NCBI GenBank assembly: GCA_003605175.1 | Contig: QWDA01000001.1 | Span: forward strand, 558,001-622,000 | Origin: Paracoccaceae bacterium | GTDB taxonomy: Bacteria; Pseudomonadota; Alphaproteobacteria; Rhodobacterales; Rhodobacteraceae | Direction of reading: 5' to 3' | DNA: 64,000 bases | Shown here: piece by piece, positions 9,839 through 19,871 of the stretch | Position numbering within the stretch: position 1 is the first letter of the stretch | Layout: every line of letters starts with the position of its first letter | Notes under the pieces: generated by a model | The model's input: the letters and a program-made list of their open reading frames with translations, nothing else | Told to the model about the DNA's origin: nothing | Databases searched by the model: none | Made by a program: the position numbers and the translations under genes

Positions 9839-10125
9839 CAGCCGGTCCCGCCGTCTCCCGGCGGCGGCGCGGGCGCGTCGTCGGGGTCGGTCCCTGGCAG
9901 GTAGGGCAGGGCGCGGGCGATGGCGCCGGCAGCGAGGATCAGGAGGAACCAGGCGCCGAAGAGGTAGAGCAGCCCGGCGGCCGTGCCCGTGGTCCGCGCC
10001 CAGAGCACCGGGACGGTGAAGAGGAACATCGCCGCCACCGGCAGGAAGCGGGCGGCGTCCATGATCCGGCGGCGCCGGTAGGTGTCGCGCGCGAGGAACA
10101 GGGGTTCGGAGCGCGGCCCCCTCAC
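9838..10125 (-). CDS. small membrane protein coupled to the sensor kinase
   Basis: A 95-residue protein with a basic, cytosolic N-terminus, two hydrophobic helices (about residues 29-44 and 50-70) and a Pro/Asp-rich C-terminus. I start it at GTG 10125, which overlaps the stop of the response regulator gene in GTGA; an internal ATG at 10062 would give 74 residues. Its stop overlaps the kinase start. This double overlap suggests stoichiometric synthesis with the kinase. In transporter operons such as yjcH-actP a small two-helix protein precedes an SSSF permease, so it may be an assembly partner of the SSSF part; that is inference. Confidence 0.75.
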   Translation of the reverse strand: MRGPRSEPLFLARDTYRRRRIMDAARFLPVAAMFLFTVPVLWARTTGTAAGLLYLFGAWFLLILAAGAIARALPYLPGTDPDDAPAPPPGDGGTG

Positions 10126-10490
10126 CGGCCGGCGAGCTCGCGGACCGAGGCGAGCACCTCGGCATTCGAGAACGGCTTGGTCATGAAGCGGCTGGCGCCG
10201 ATGCGCTCGGCCATCTCGCGGTCCTTCGACTGGCCGCGCGCGGTGAGCATCAGGACGGGCAGGGCGGCGGTGCCGGCGCCGGCGCGGAGATCGGCGAGGA
10301 TGTCGTAGCCCGAGCGGTTCGGCAGCATGACGTCGAGGATCACCAGATCGGGCGATTTCCGGGCCACCGCGTCGAGCGCCGTCGCGCCGTCGGAATGCAC
10401 GTCGACCTCCCAGCCGTCGCGGGCCAGGATGAAGCGGATCGCCTCGATAATGTTCGGTTCGTCCTCGATCAGCAGGACTTTTCCCGCCAT
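10122..10490 (-). CDS. single-domain response regulator
   Basis: A 122-residue CheY-like receiver with no output domain. The acidic pair is in LLIEDEPN (Glu9-Asp10), the phosphorylated residue is Asp53 in ILDVMLP, with Thr in LTARG and Lys in MTKPF. It opens the three-gene operon and is the obvious partner of the SSSF histidine kinase. The ATG at 10490 follows a long G-rich GGGGGGAGG ribosome binding site at 7 bases. Without a DNA-binding domain it must act through protein contact or as a phosphate relay. Confidence 0.93.
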   Translation of the reverse strand: MAGKVLLIEDEPNIIEAIRFILARDGWEVDVHSDGATALDAVARKSPDLVILDVMLPNRSGYDILADLRAGAGTAALPVLMLTARGQSKDREMAERIGASRFMTKPFSNAEVLASVRELAGR

Positions 10491-10854
10491 GACCGATCCT
10501 CCCCCCCGCAGCGCGTTTCGCGTCGGCGCTTGTTTTGCGGAAACTATCGCCGGTCCTGACGGGTCTGTCAAAGACGAAGGGCGCGCTGCGGCACGGCGGA
10601 TTGTTCCGGCCGTTCACGCTGCCGGGGAGATTTCAGGCGGCCGTTTTCGCGAAACGCGCGTTTCGTCGCGGCCCCGGCCCGATCCTCGCCCTGGTGTCCG
10701 AAGGGCCGGGTGCGGCAGGCCGGTCGCCGTCGCCCGCCTTCAGGTGCTTTGTGCGGTCGCCCGGGCCGGCCTTCCCGAGCGCCCGACTGGGCGGCTGTCA
10801 TGCACGCGGCCGTGCGCGAGGTCCGGCACCCGGGCGAAGGCGGCGAGCTCGAAC
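10491..10854. other. 364-base intergenic stretch, no convincing gene
   Basis: Upstream of the response regulator operon and downstream of the DUF1428 gene. A minus-strand open frame of about 108 codons exists but is rich in Arg/Gly/Pro of the kind GC-rich antisense frames give, has no clear ribosome site and no family. The notable element is a 16-bp perfect palindrome at 10650-10665; its half (GCGTTTCG) recurs at 10513-10520 near the operon start. Confidence 0.5.
10650..10665. promoter_or_regulatory. 16-bp perfect palindrome CGAAACGCGCGTTTCG
   Basis: The 16 bases read identically on both strands. They lie 160 bases upstream of the response regulator start, and the half-site GCGTTTCG occurs again at 10513-10520. 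This could be an operator or a short hairpin of an RNA leader; there is no T-run to make it a terminator. Confidence 0.3.
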
Positions 10855-11217
10855 TCAGGCGCTGACATTGACCAGTTCCTCGAACCCGCCCCACATCATC
10901 CGCATGCCGTCGAAGGGGATCGTCTCGGGCGACATGTCCTTCATGCGCGGATCCTCCATCATCGTCGCGAAACCCTTGTCGGCGGTCGCCTTGTCAGGCC
11001 ATTCGATCCAGGAGAACACGACCGTCTCGTCCGCCGTCTTCTTCACCGACATCGGAAACGACGTCACCTTGCCGTCCGGCACGTCGACGCCCCAGTTCTC
11101 GCGCATCGACAGCGCGCCGTATTCCTCGAAGAGCGGCCAGACCTTTTCGGCCATTTCCTTGTAGGCCTGCTTGTTTGCGGTCGGGACCGCGAGAAGAAAT
11201 CCGCTGACGAAAGACAT
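10855..11217 (-). CDS. DUF1428 domain protein
   Basis: A 120-residue protein matching the DUF1428 pattern (YVDGFLLAVP-like start, ENWGVDVPDG, FSWIEWPDKATAD, PFDGMRMMWGGFE at the end). The family has a ferredoxin-like dimeric fold with no established activity. ATG 11217 is preceded by AGGGAG at 8 bases; a GTG nine bases earlier is possible. It is divergent from the MarR regulator gene with only about 70 bases between, so that regulator is the likely controller. Confidence 0.85.
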   Translation of the reverse strand: MSFVSGFLLAVPTANKQAYKEMAEKVWPLFEEYGALSMRENWGVDVPDGKVTSFPMSVKKTADETVVFSWIEWPDKATADKGFATMMEDPRMKDMSPETIPFDGMRMMWGGFEELVNVSA

Positions 11218-11267
11218 TTCGGACACTCCCTGTTCGGATTCGCCGGATCAGCTTGACAGCGATTCAG

Positions 11268-11279
11268 GTTGATATCAAC
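11268..11279. promoter_or_regulatory. 12-bp palindrome GTTGATATCAAC, candidate MarR operator
   Basis: A perfect palindrome 9 bases before the marR-type start and just downstream of TTGACA (11253-11258), so a bound dimer would cover the promoter. Length and TTGATATCAA core fit MarR-family operators, suggesting autoregulation and control of the divergent DUF1428 gene. Confidence 0.5.
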
Positions 11280-11288
11280 ATAAATCTC

Positions 11289-11729
11289 ATGGATGCCGAA
11301 CTGCCCCTTTCCACGACCCGAGAGGTCCGCGACCGTTGCCTCTGCCTGCATGCCCAGCGGGCGGCGCGGGCGCTGGCGCGGATCTTCGACGAGGCGTTGC
11401 GGCCACATGGGCTGACCAACGGGCAGTTCTCGCTGATGATGGCGCTGAACCGGCCCGAGCCGCCGCGGCTGGGGGAGCTGGCGCCGTTTCTCTCGATGGA
11501 CCGGACGACGCTGACGGCGGCGCTGAAGCCGTTGGAGCGGAAGGGGTTCGTGGCGGGCGCGCCGGACCGGAAGGACGCCCGCGCCCGGCGGATCGCGCTG
11601 ACCGATACCGGGCGCACGGCGCTGATCGGGGCGCTGCCGGTCTGGCGGGCGACGCACGATCTTGTCGATGCCCGCCTGGTCGCGCTGACGCCCGAGGCGC
11701 TGCGGGCAGGGCTGCGGGAGCTCGGCTGA
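11289..11729 (+). CDS. MarR family transcriptional regulator
   Basis: A 146-residue winged-helix repressor. The recognition region is LGELAPFLSMDRTTLTAALKPLERKGFV (split here into the HTH and wing) followed by the wing DRKDARARRIALTDTG, the classical MarR signature. I place the start at ATG 11289 rather than an upstream TTG at 11253, because the latter falls in a probable -35 element. Two cysteines close to the N-terminus (CLCLH) might be redox-sensitive. Its targets are probably itself and the DUF1428 gene; ligand unknown. Confidence 0.88.
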   Translation: MDAELPLSTTREVRDRCLCLHAQRAARALARIFDEALRPHGLTNGQFSLMMALNRPEPPRLGELAPFLSMDRTTLTAALKPLERKGFVAGAPDRKDARARRIALTDTGRTALIGALPVWRATHDLVDARLVALTPEALRAGLRELG

Positions 11730-11817
11730 GGGCGGGCCGCGCTTTGCGTCCCTTTACGCCCCCCGGCGCAATCCTTATATATTGAGTCAACAAATCCTCC
11801 GACGGGAAGGCTCCCGC

Positions 11818-12183
11818 ATGACCGCCGAACCGAAAGACAAGCTGGAAGGCGCGCCACTGATCCGGCCGTCGACCACCGATCACCCGCTCTACGACCCCGT
11901 GGTCGAGGCGTGCCGCACCGTGTTCGACCCGGAGATCCCGGTGAACATCTACGACCTGGGCCTGGTCTACACTATCGACATCACCCAAGAGGGCGATGTG
12001 GGTGTGGTGATGACGCTCACCGCGCCGGGCTGCCCGGTGGCGGGCGAGATGCCGGGCTGGCTGGCTGACGCGATCGAACCCCTGCCGGGGGTGAAGACGG
12101 TGGATGTGGAGATCACCTGGGATCCGCCCTGGGGCATGGACATGATGTCGGACGAGGCGCGGCTGGAGCTCGGCTTCATGTAG
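11818..12183 (+). CDS. sufT: SufT-like MIP18/DUF59 iron-sulfur assembly protein
   Basis: A 121-residue protein of the MIP18 (DUF59) family. It has DPEIPVNIYDLGLVY and the invariant TLTAPGCPVAGEMP cysteine motif, and ends with WDPPWGMDMMSDEARLELGFM, typical of bacterial SufT. Family members help mature iron-sulfur proteins. No other suf gene adjoins it here; the sufT symbol rests on similarity to the stand-alone SufT form. It starts at ATG 11818 after GGGAAGG. Confidence 0.85.
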   Translation: MTAEPKDKLEGAPLIRPSTTDHPLYDPVVEACRTVFDPEIPVNIYDLGLVYTIDITQEGDVGVVMTLTAPGCPVAGEMPGWLADAIEPLPGVKTVDVEITWDPPWGMDMMSDEARLELGFM

Positions 12184-12270
12184 GCGTGTCACGCCGCCGT
12201 TGCGCAACCGTCGCGTGTATGTGACACTCGCTCCCTATAGCTGCACATGTGCAACCTACAGGGGGATTTC

Positions 12271-13497
12271 ATGCACCGTATCATTCTTGCCGGCGCGGCC
12301 GCCGCGCTGGTCCTGCCTGCCGCGAATGCCCGGGCCGACGGGCTTTCCTATGGCGACCGCCCGTTCCATCTGATCGACCAGATGGAAGACGGCCCGCTCA
12401 AGGAGAAGCTGGCCTCCTGCGCCGGGCAGGTGCCGCAGCGCACCAGGTTCTCGATCAGCCATCGCGGCGCGCCCTTGATGTATCCCGAGCATACCGCCGA
12501 GGGCTATCGCGCAGGCGCGCGGCAGGGCGCGGGGATCATGGAATGCGACGTGACCTTCACCGCCGACAAGCAGCTCGTGTGCCGCCACGCCCAGGACGAC
12601 CTGGCGACGACGACGAATATCGTGGTCTCGGATCTGGCGGGGAAATGCACCAAGGGGTTCAGCCCGGCGTCGGGCGATGCCGAGGCGTCCGCCGACTGCC
12701 GCACCTCCGACCTGACGCTGGCCGAGTTCAAGACCCTCGCGCCGAAGATGGACGCGGCCTTGAAGACCGCCGCGACGCCCGAGGAATTCGTGGGCGGCAC
12801 CGCGCCCTGGCGGACCGATCTCTATGCCGATGGCGCCACGATCGTGACGCACAGGGAGTCGATCGCGCTGTTCGACAGCTTCGGCGCGGATTTCACGCCG
12901 GAACTCAAGGCGCCGGCGGTGGAGATGCCCCATGAGGGCTTCACCCAGGCCGATTACGCGCAGGCGATGATCGACGAGTACAAGGCCGCCGGGATCGATC
13001 CGGGCCGGGTCTGGGCGCAGTCGTTCAATCTCGACGACATCAGGTACTGGATAGAGAACGAACCCGAATTCGGCGCGCAGGCGGTCTATCTCGACGACCG
13101 TTATGAGGCCTGGGGCGACGACGAGGGGCAGATCGACCCGATGGATGCGGCGACGTTCAAGCCCACCATGGCGGAGCTGGCGGGGATGGGGGTGAACTAC
13201 ATCGCGCCGCCGATCTGGATGCTGGTGACGCTGGACGATGCCGGCGAGATCGTACCCTCGGTCTATGCCGAGGAGGCGAAGGCGGCGGGGCTCGGGATCA
13301 TCACCTGGTCGCTGGAGCGGTCGGGGCCGCTGAAGACCGGCGGCGGCTGGTATTTCCAGTCGGTCACGGACGCGGTGGACAATGACGGGGATTACTACGA
13401 GGTGCTCGACGTGCTGGCGCAGGATGTGGGCATTGTCGGGATCTTCTCGGACTGGCCGGCGACGGTGACCTATTACGCGAACTGCATGGGGCTTTGA
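12271..13497 (+). CDS. periplasmic glycerophosphodiester phosphodiesterase family protein
   Basis: A 408-residue GDPD-type TIM barrel. A signal peptide (about residues 1-21, ending AANARA) indicates export. The catalytic region has [13 protein letters not shown] and the metal-binding [17 protein letters not shown] pair that define GDPD enzymes. It would cleave glycerophosphodiesters to glycerol 3-phosphate and an alcohol, supplying phosphate or glycerol. Start ATG 12271 has GGGGGA before it. A long insertion of about 100 residues after the first motifs is larger than in GlpQ and fits the larger periplasmic/eukaryote-like class. Confidence 0.87.
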   Translation: MHRIILAGAAAALVLPAANARADGLSYGDRPFHLIDQMEDGPLKEKLASCAGQVPQRTRFSISHRGAPLMYPEHTAEGYRAGARQGAGIMECDVTFTADKQLVCRHAQDDLATTTNIVVSDLAGKCTKGFSPASGDAEASADCRTSDLTLAEFKTLAPKMDAALKTAATPEEFVGGTAPWRTDLYADGATIVTHRESIALFDSFGADFTPELKAPAVEMPHEGFTQADYAQAMIDEYKAAGIDPGRVWAQSFNLDDIRYWIENEPEFGAQAVYLDDRYEAWGDDEGQIDPMDAATFKPTMAELAGMGVNYIAPPIWMLVTLDDAGEIVPSVYAEEAKAAGLGIITWSLERSGPLKTGGGWYFQSVTDAVDNDGDYYEVLDVLAQDVGIVGIFSDWPATVTYYANCMGL

Positions 13498-13515
13498 GCC
13501 TTACGGCGCGGGCGG

Positions 13516-13615
13516 CCCGGGAGGGCGCCTTCGAAACGCCCGTGGTCAGCGGTTTGTCTCGAAAGCCCCGGACTCGCTCGGAGCGGCGTGCGACATCGCC
13601 ATGCGCCCTCCCGGG
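13516..13615. repeat. inverted repeat, 13-bp perfect arms
   Basis: CCCGGGAGGGCGC at 13516-13528 is the exact reverse complement of 13603-13615, separated by 74 bases, between the convergent GDPD and tadA genes. It looks like a REP-type palindromic unit and may end transcription from both sides, although no T-run follows. Confidence 0.55.
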
Positions 13616-13664
13616 GGGAGGGTCGGGCGCGGCCCGGGCTGGTCGCCCGGGCCAAGCAATTGCG

Positions 13665-14114
13665 CTACCGCCGCCCCTGAAAGAACTCCCTGAGAAGCGC
13701 GGCGGCGTCCTCGGCGCCGATCCCGTCCACCACTTCCGGGCGGTGGTGGCATTGCGAATGTGAGTACACCCGCGGCCCCTGCGCCACCCCGCCCGATTTC
13801 GGGTCCGCGGCGCCGTAGACCAGCCGGGCGATCCGCGCCTGGGCGATGGCCGAGGCGCACATCGGGCAGGGCTCGAGCGTGACGTAGAGCGCATGGCCGG
13901 GCAGGCGTTCGGAGCCGGCGGCGGCGCAGGCGGCACGGAGCGCCAGGATCTCGGCATGGGCGGTGGGGTCGGAAAGCTCGAGCACCCGGTTCCCGGCCCG
14001 GGCCACGGGCGTGCCGTCGGGGGCGACCATGACGGCGCCCACCGGCACCTCGCCCCGCGCCGCCGCCGCCCGCGCCTCGTCGAGCGCCGCCGCCATATGG
14101 TCCTGAAATCCCAT
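13665..14114 (-). CDS. tadA: tRNA(Arg) adenosine-34 deaminase
   Basis: A 149-residue zinc deaminase. The zinc site is PTAHAEILAL (His and catalytic Glu) plus LEPCPMCASAI (two Cys), and the family pattern GEVPVGAV and DPKSGG are present. TadA converts A34 to inosine in the anticodon of tRNA-Arg(ACG) and is normally essential. Start ATG 14114 gives MGFQDHM. It is divergent from uvrB. Confidence 0.95.
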   Translation of the reverse strand: MGFQDHMAAALDEARAAAARGEVPVGAVMVAPDGTPVARAGNRVLELSDPTAHAEILALRAACAAAGSERLPGHALYVTLEPCPMCASAIAQARIARLVYGAADPKSGGVAQGPRVYSHSQCHHRPEVVDGIGAEDAAALLREFFQGRR

Positions 14115-14188
14115 GCGCGCCACCTGACCCGCGTGCCTCGGCCGGGTCAAGGCCACCGCCTGCTTGCCGGGTGCCGTCCCTACCGTTT

Positions 14189-14231
14189 GCGCCTCCCCCT
14201 CCCCCCGGGAGGGGGATCGAGGGGGAGGCGC
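14189..14231. repeat. G/C hairpin, 13-bp perfect inverted repeat
   Basis: GCGCCTCCCCCTC (14189-14201) pairs with 14219-14231; the 17-base loop itself contains CCCCC..GGGGG. It lies between the divergent tadA and uvrB genes and belongs to the kind of GC-rich palindromes scattered in this genome. Function unknown. Confidence 0.55.
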
Positions 14232-14322
14232 CCGCCATCGCTCCTGACAGCCTTTGTCAGGATGGGCTCTTGAACCCCGGCGCCGGACGCACAATTCTGG
14301 AGGCAACTCCCGGAGCCCGCCC

Positions 14323-16505
<2,183 letters not shown>

Positions 16506-16509
<4 letters not shown>

Positions 16510-17618
16510 CTTCCCACGATATTTCGAAATTCTTCCATTTCTTGTAGGATTGCTCGCATCGTCGTTGCCAATTCCTTATGCCGAACGGAAAAGTCCAATT
16601 CACTAAACGATTTTCTTGCGCATGATAGCGCTGGGTGCCACTGCCTAAGCGGAAGTGTGATTGGCCAAAATATTGGTTTATCGCCATCAATAATCTCTGT
16701 TACCGTCACTAGTATGCCGTCGAGGGTGTCGTAGATTTTCATAGACGGCTCGTCCCAATCCAGATCTGGGCGTGTAATCTTCCAATGGTATTTCCTTCTT
16801 TGCTCGCCGAATCCGTAGTAGGCAAATAGATCACTCTGGTTCCTGTTGCTCGGATGCGGAGCGTGGAAAACCACTTTGGGATGAGGGGTTGCTTGTTTTA
16901 GTGAGCTATCGGAGAAGGCTACCGCAAGATGATACCATGGCCCAGACCTGACCCACCTTCCAAGATGTGAGAAGTACATTGCGTCCTGAAGATAGCCTCC
17001 CCAACTAGCGAAATATTTTTCATCCGACTTTTGAAATAGCTTTTCTGAATTCAGGGCGCCAACGATAATCGCGTATCCTGCCAGATCGGATTGATCTTGG
17101 TCCCGGATTCCGGTCCTCCGATCAACCTCACGTATTCTATTTTCCAAATATTGCGCTCCGCTTCCGATTGAAAAGCAGGTACCAAAGTTTTTCGTATCGA
17201 ATTTCCAGCTGTCGTTAAGGCTGGCGTAGTTATTAACTTGACAGCCACCCTCTAAATCTCCAAGGACCGACGCCCCCAAAATCGAGCAATTCCATCCAGG
17301 CCGTGTCTCGGATAGGCTGTAGTCGACGTCGCGAAGATACTCCATAGGTCTAAGGTGGCTGGGGCGGCTTGCCCAAATTTCAGGAAAATTCTTCATAAAC
17401 TCCATGATGTTTTCGGATGACCCGGCGAAGGAGAGTACGGTCTTGTTGTCAAGGAACATGAGTTTCGAGCAAAGTATGGAAGTTCTTTCGGCATCACCAT
17501 TTGGGGCTTCCTCAATGTCCGACGGTGAAAACTCGCGTTCCTCTAGGTTTCGCTTTGTAACAAGGCAATCAGAAATTATCGTTGGGAATGGGGTTTGAAG
17601 GTATATGCCAACGGTCAT
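16506..17618 (-). CDS. unfamiliar 370-residue protein, possible proteasome-like Ntn hydrolase, AT-richer than surroundings
   Basis: I do not recognise this gene with confidence. Base composition is clearly foreign (16561-16620 holds only 26 G/C of 60, against roughly two thirds nearby). The protein starts MTVGIYLQ, with ISDCLVT near 15 and [16 protein letters not shown] near 51-66, then [14 protein letters not shown] near 150. This order (Thr after Met, SD..VT, a lysine before an FAG turn, and an IGSG motif) resembles proteasome-beta/HslV/Anbu proteins, in which Met removal exposes a Thr nucleophile. The rest (about 200 residues) is unlike them. ATG 17618, with GAGG ahead, preserves Met-Thr and is preferred over a TTG at 17630. 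No partner gene is beside it. Confidence 0.6.
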
Positions 17619-17723
17619 TGTCTGCCTCAATTTCAGCGCTGGCGTTGTCTTTGATGGTTCAAGCTAGGCCGGTGGTCGATAGGCGGGCAAGCGAAATATG
17701 GTTTCCTTTACTGTTCTGTCGCA

Positions 17724-17894
17724 AGCCGGGCGAGCGTCTGCCCGTGGGATGGCGCTGCAACCTCTGGCCAGCGCGCTTTATCCCGTCACCCCGCCGAACA
17801 CCCGTCCGGCGCGGGACCGCACTTCAGCGCCAGCCCGCCGGGACGGGCAGGCGCTCGCCCGGCGGCCCTGCGGGCCTTGATTCCGGGCGGGGGC
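17724..17894. repeat. dispersed palindromic repeat, copy 1
   Basis: About 171 bases closely similar along their length to 62909-63080. Each copy has 21-bp inverted arms: 17725-17745 and 17843-17863 here, with one mismatch. After the right arm both copies continue GGCGGCCC..GGGCCTTGATTCCGGGCGGGGG in two short blocks. It sits directly beyond the AT-rich gene. No open frame with coding character lies inside. It is a MITE-like or REP-like element; a fragment resembling its tail is seen near 1776-1812. Confidence 0.75.
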
Positions 17895-17979
17895 GCAGTT
17901 CGAGCGTAGCAGGACGGGCGGGAACCGGTGGTGGTTCGGAGCCGTTGACTGGGCAACAGCCACTTTTGGGAGACCCGCC

Positions 17980-18165
17980 ATGGAATATGGCCTTCTGGGA
18001 CTGCTTGTCCTCGTCATCGATATCTACGCGATCATCCAGATTCTCGGGTCCGGGGCTTCGACCGGGGCAAAGCTCCTTTGGGTTCTGGTGATCCTGCTCC
18101 TGCCGGTGCTCGGGGCCATCGTCTGGCTTCTGGCCGGGCCGCGCGGCGGCCGGGTGGGGATCTGA
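17980..18165 (+). CDS. PLDc_N-type small membrane protein
   Basis: A 61-residue protein with two hydrophobic helices: MEYGLLGLLVLVIDIYAIIQIL, then a short polar turn with GAKLLWVLVILLLPVLGAIVWLLAGPR. This is the PLDc_N pattern, the N-terminal membrane unit of cardiolipin synthases, here alone. Stand-alone copies are common and of unknown role. GGGAGACCCGCC precedes the ATG. Confidence 0.8.
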   Translation: MEYGLLGLLVLVIDIYAIIQILGSGASTGAKLLWVLVILLLPVLGAIVWLLAGPRGGRVGI

Positions 18166-18195
18166 GCGGCGGGTGCCGGCCCGCCTCATCGCGGT

Positions 18196-18624
18196 TCAGG
18201 CCGTGGTGAGGGCGTCGAGGCGGCGGCGGAGCGGCGGCGCGGCGCGCATGCCGGCGAGCATGGCGGCGAGGAACACCGCGCCCGGGGTGCCGCCATAGGT
18301 GATCGAGGCCATCGACGGGCCGGGGCAGAGGCCCATGAGGCCCCAGCCGATGCCGAAGAGGATCGAGCCGGCGACGAGCGGCCAGCCGATGCGCGCCTCG
18401 GCCGGGGCAGGGAAGCTGCCGCCGACGAGTGGCCTGCGCGCATGGGTGAGGCGCCAGGCCACCGCCATGGGCAGGATCGCGCCGGCGAGGACGAAGGCGA
18501 GGGTCGGGTCCCAGTCGCCGAACACGTCGAGCCAGCCCTGCACCTTGCGGGTGTCGGTCATCCCCGAGACATAGAGCCCCGCGCCGAACAGGCCGCCGGA
18601 GAGGAAGGCGTAGAGGCTGCGCAT
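18196..18624 (-). CDS. YeeE/YedE family membrane protein, second half (DUF6691-type)
   Basis: A 142-residue, four-helix protein starting MRSLYAFLSGGLFGAGLYVSGM, with GWGLMGLCPGPS near residue 105, the conserved GxCPGP element of YeeE-type thiosulfate/sulfur-compound channels. Its ATG overlaps the stop of the first-half gene (TGATG), so the two are translated together and should form one two-part transporter in the inner membrane. Confidence 0.87.
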   Translation of the reverse strand: MRSLYAFLSGGLFGAGLYVSGMTDTRKVQGWLDVFGDWDPTLAFVLAGAILPMAVAWRLTHARRPLVGGSFPAPAEARIGWPLVAGSILFGIGWGLMGLCPGPSMASITYGGTPGAVFLAAMLAGMRAAPPLRRRLDALTTA

Positions 18625-19046
18625 CAGATCGCCCCCAGAAGGTGCTTGAAGAGGAGAACGGAGAGGCCGCCCGCGAGGATGTAGAACACCGTCGCGACGA
18701 TGCCGCGAAGCGAGAGGCGGGAGATGCCGCAAACGCCGTGGCCGGAGGTGCAGCCATTGGCGATCCGCGTGCCGATGCCGACGAGGAGACCGGCGGCGAC
18801 CGCAACGGCGAGGTTGGTGCTCGCATGGGTGTCGCCGCCGAAGAGGGCGGCGAGGAAGCCCGGCACCGCGACGAGGCCGGCGAGGAAGGCGGCGCGCTCG
18901 ACCCGGTTGCCGCGGCCCGAGCCATCGACGAGGCCGCCGACGATGCCCGAGGCACCCATGATGCGGCCATTGGCCAGGAGAAACAGCGCCGCGGCGGCGC
19001 CGATCATCAGGCCCCCGACGAGGCCGGATATCCACTCGGTCGGCAT
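18624..19046 (-). CDS. YeeE/YedE family membrane protein, first half
   Basis: A 140-residue membrane protein with the GCTSGHGVCG motif near residue 100; the paired cysteines are those implicated in passing sulfur compounds in YeeE/TsuA-type channels. ATG 19046 is preceded by AGGAAAAG. It is divergent from the ArsR-type regulator gene, whose persulfide-sensor cysteines imply that the pair is induced by reactive sulfur species. Confidence 0.87.
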   Translation of the reverse strand: MPTEWISGLVGGLMIGAAAALFLLANGRIMGASGIVGGLVDGSGRGNRVERAAFLAGLVAVPGFLAALFGGDTHASTNLAVAVAAGLLVGIGTRIANGCTSGHGVCGISRLSLRGIVATVFYILAGGLSVLLFKHLLGAI

Positions 19047-19194
19047 GTCTTTTCCTTTGGTCCCATCGCATTGCCCCGCGCCGGGTTGCATCCCGAAAAC
19101 GGGAAGGTCTATCACTGTGCCGGCATTGTGCGCCGCCCCCGGGAAGCGCGCGATGCGGACAAGCTAGTGCCCGTTCAAACACATTTCAATATCG

Positions 19195-19204
19195 CTATAT
19201 ATAG
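19195..19204. promoter_or_regulatory. palindrome CTATATATAG in the yeeE/arsR divergent promoter
   Basis: A 10-bp perfect palindrome inside an AT-rich block (19180-19212) that stands out in the GC-rich surroundings. It is 18 bases before the regulator start. BigR-type regulators use AT-rich palindromes at this position, so it is a candidate operator, but it could equally be the -10 region. Confidence 0.4.
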
Positions 19205-19222
19205 ATTTTCGGAGAGCGTCGA

Positions 19223-19585
19223 ATGGCTGTCGCAGGGGAAACGGAGATCAGGCCGTCGGAGATGGCCGCGGCGGCGGCGGAGGCCGCTTCGGTCCTGCGG
19301 GCGCTGTCGAACCCCGCGCGGCTGATGCTGCTTTGCTCGCTGGTCGGCGCGGAGCGGACGGTGGGCGAGCTGGAGGTGGCCCTGGATCTCGGCCAGGCCT
19401 ATGTGAGCCAGCAGCTCGCGCGACTGCGGGAGGAGGGGCTGGTCACGGCGACGCGCGACGGACGGATGATGCGCTACCGCCTGTCGGACCAGCGGGTCGC
19501 GCCGGTGATCGCGGTGCTTTACGAGCAGTTTTGCCGGCGGCCCGGGCAGGCTGCCCAAAATCCGGGCAGGAATCCGCCAAGGTGA
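19223..19585 (+). CDS. ArsR-family regulator of the SqrR/BigR persulfide-sensing type
   Basis: A 120-residue winged-helix repressor: RALSNPARLMLLCSLV at the start, DLGQAYVSQQLARLREEGLV as HTH and a RDGRMMRYRLSD wing. Cys38 and Cys104 are 66 residues apart, the same separation as the Cys41/Cys107 pair of R. capsulatus SqrR, which forms a polysulfide bridge and releases DNA. No metal-site pattern of other ArsR proteins is seen. It should repress the divergent YeeE pair until sulfane sulfur appears. Confidence 0.85.
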   Translation: MAVAGETEIRPSEMAAAAAEAASVLRALSNPARLMLLCSLVGAERTVGELEVALDLGQAYVSQQLARLREEGLVTATRDGRMMRYRLSDQRVAPVIAVLYEQFCRRPGQAAQNPGRNPPR

Positions 19586-19688
19586 GTGAAAATTTCGGCT
19601 GATCGCCCAATGGTTGTGGCGTCCCTGTCACAATTCGCGTTAAGACTAACGTCTGTATAGGAGCCGATGGTTGAGGGAGGAATGCATC

Positions 19689-19871
19689 GTGGACAGAAGC
19701 ACCAGCGTATCCGTGGCGGCGGTATCGGGGCGTGAGGCCGCGAATGAACGGTCTGCCTACCCGCGCGAGTCGGTCGTCGAGCGCGTCGTGACCCTGAGCG
19801 GAGAGCCGCAGGGACACCGAGCGGAGGAGCCGGCGGAGGCCGACGATCTGTGGAACAACGTGCCCGTCTAG
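19689..19871 (+). CDS. possible 60-residue protein of unknown function
   Basis: A GTG start at 19689 has GGAGG eight bases upstream, better than most in this window. The product is hydrophilic, rich in Glu/Ala/Ser, without membrane segments or a recognisable motif, and ends EADDLWNNVPV. It could be a real small protein or chance. The next 500 bases contain no gene. Confidence 0.35.
   Translation: MDRSTSVSVAAVSGREAANERSAYPRESVVERVVTLSGEPQGHRAEEPAEADDLWNNVPV

Noticed and set aside
7121-9904. Plus-strand open frame of about 930 codons opposite the sensor kinase
   Set aside because: The minus strand encodes clear SSSF and kinase motifs; the plus-strand product is Glu/Gly/Arg-rich without structure.
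10568-10894. Minus-strand 108-codon open frame before the response regulator
   Set aside because: No ribosome site, Arg/Pro/Gly-rich, and it overlaps the DUF1428 gene end and a palindrome.
17724-17894. Repeat considered as an insertion sequence
   Set aside because: Only about 170 bases with no transposase frame; at most a non-autonomous element.
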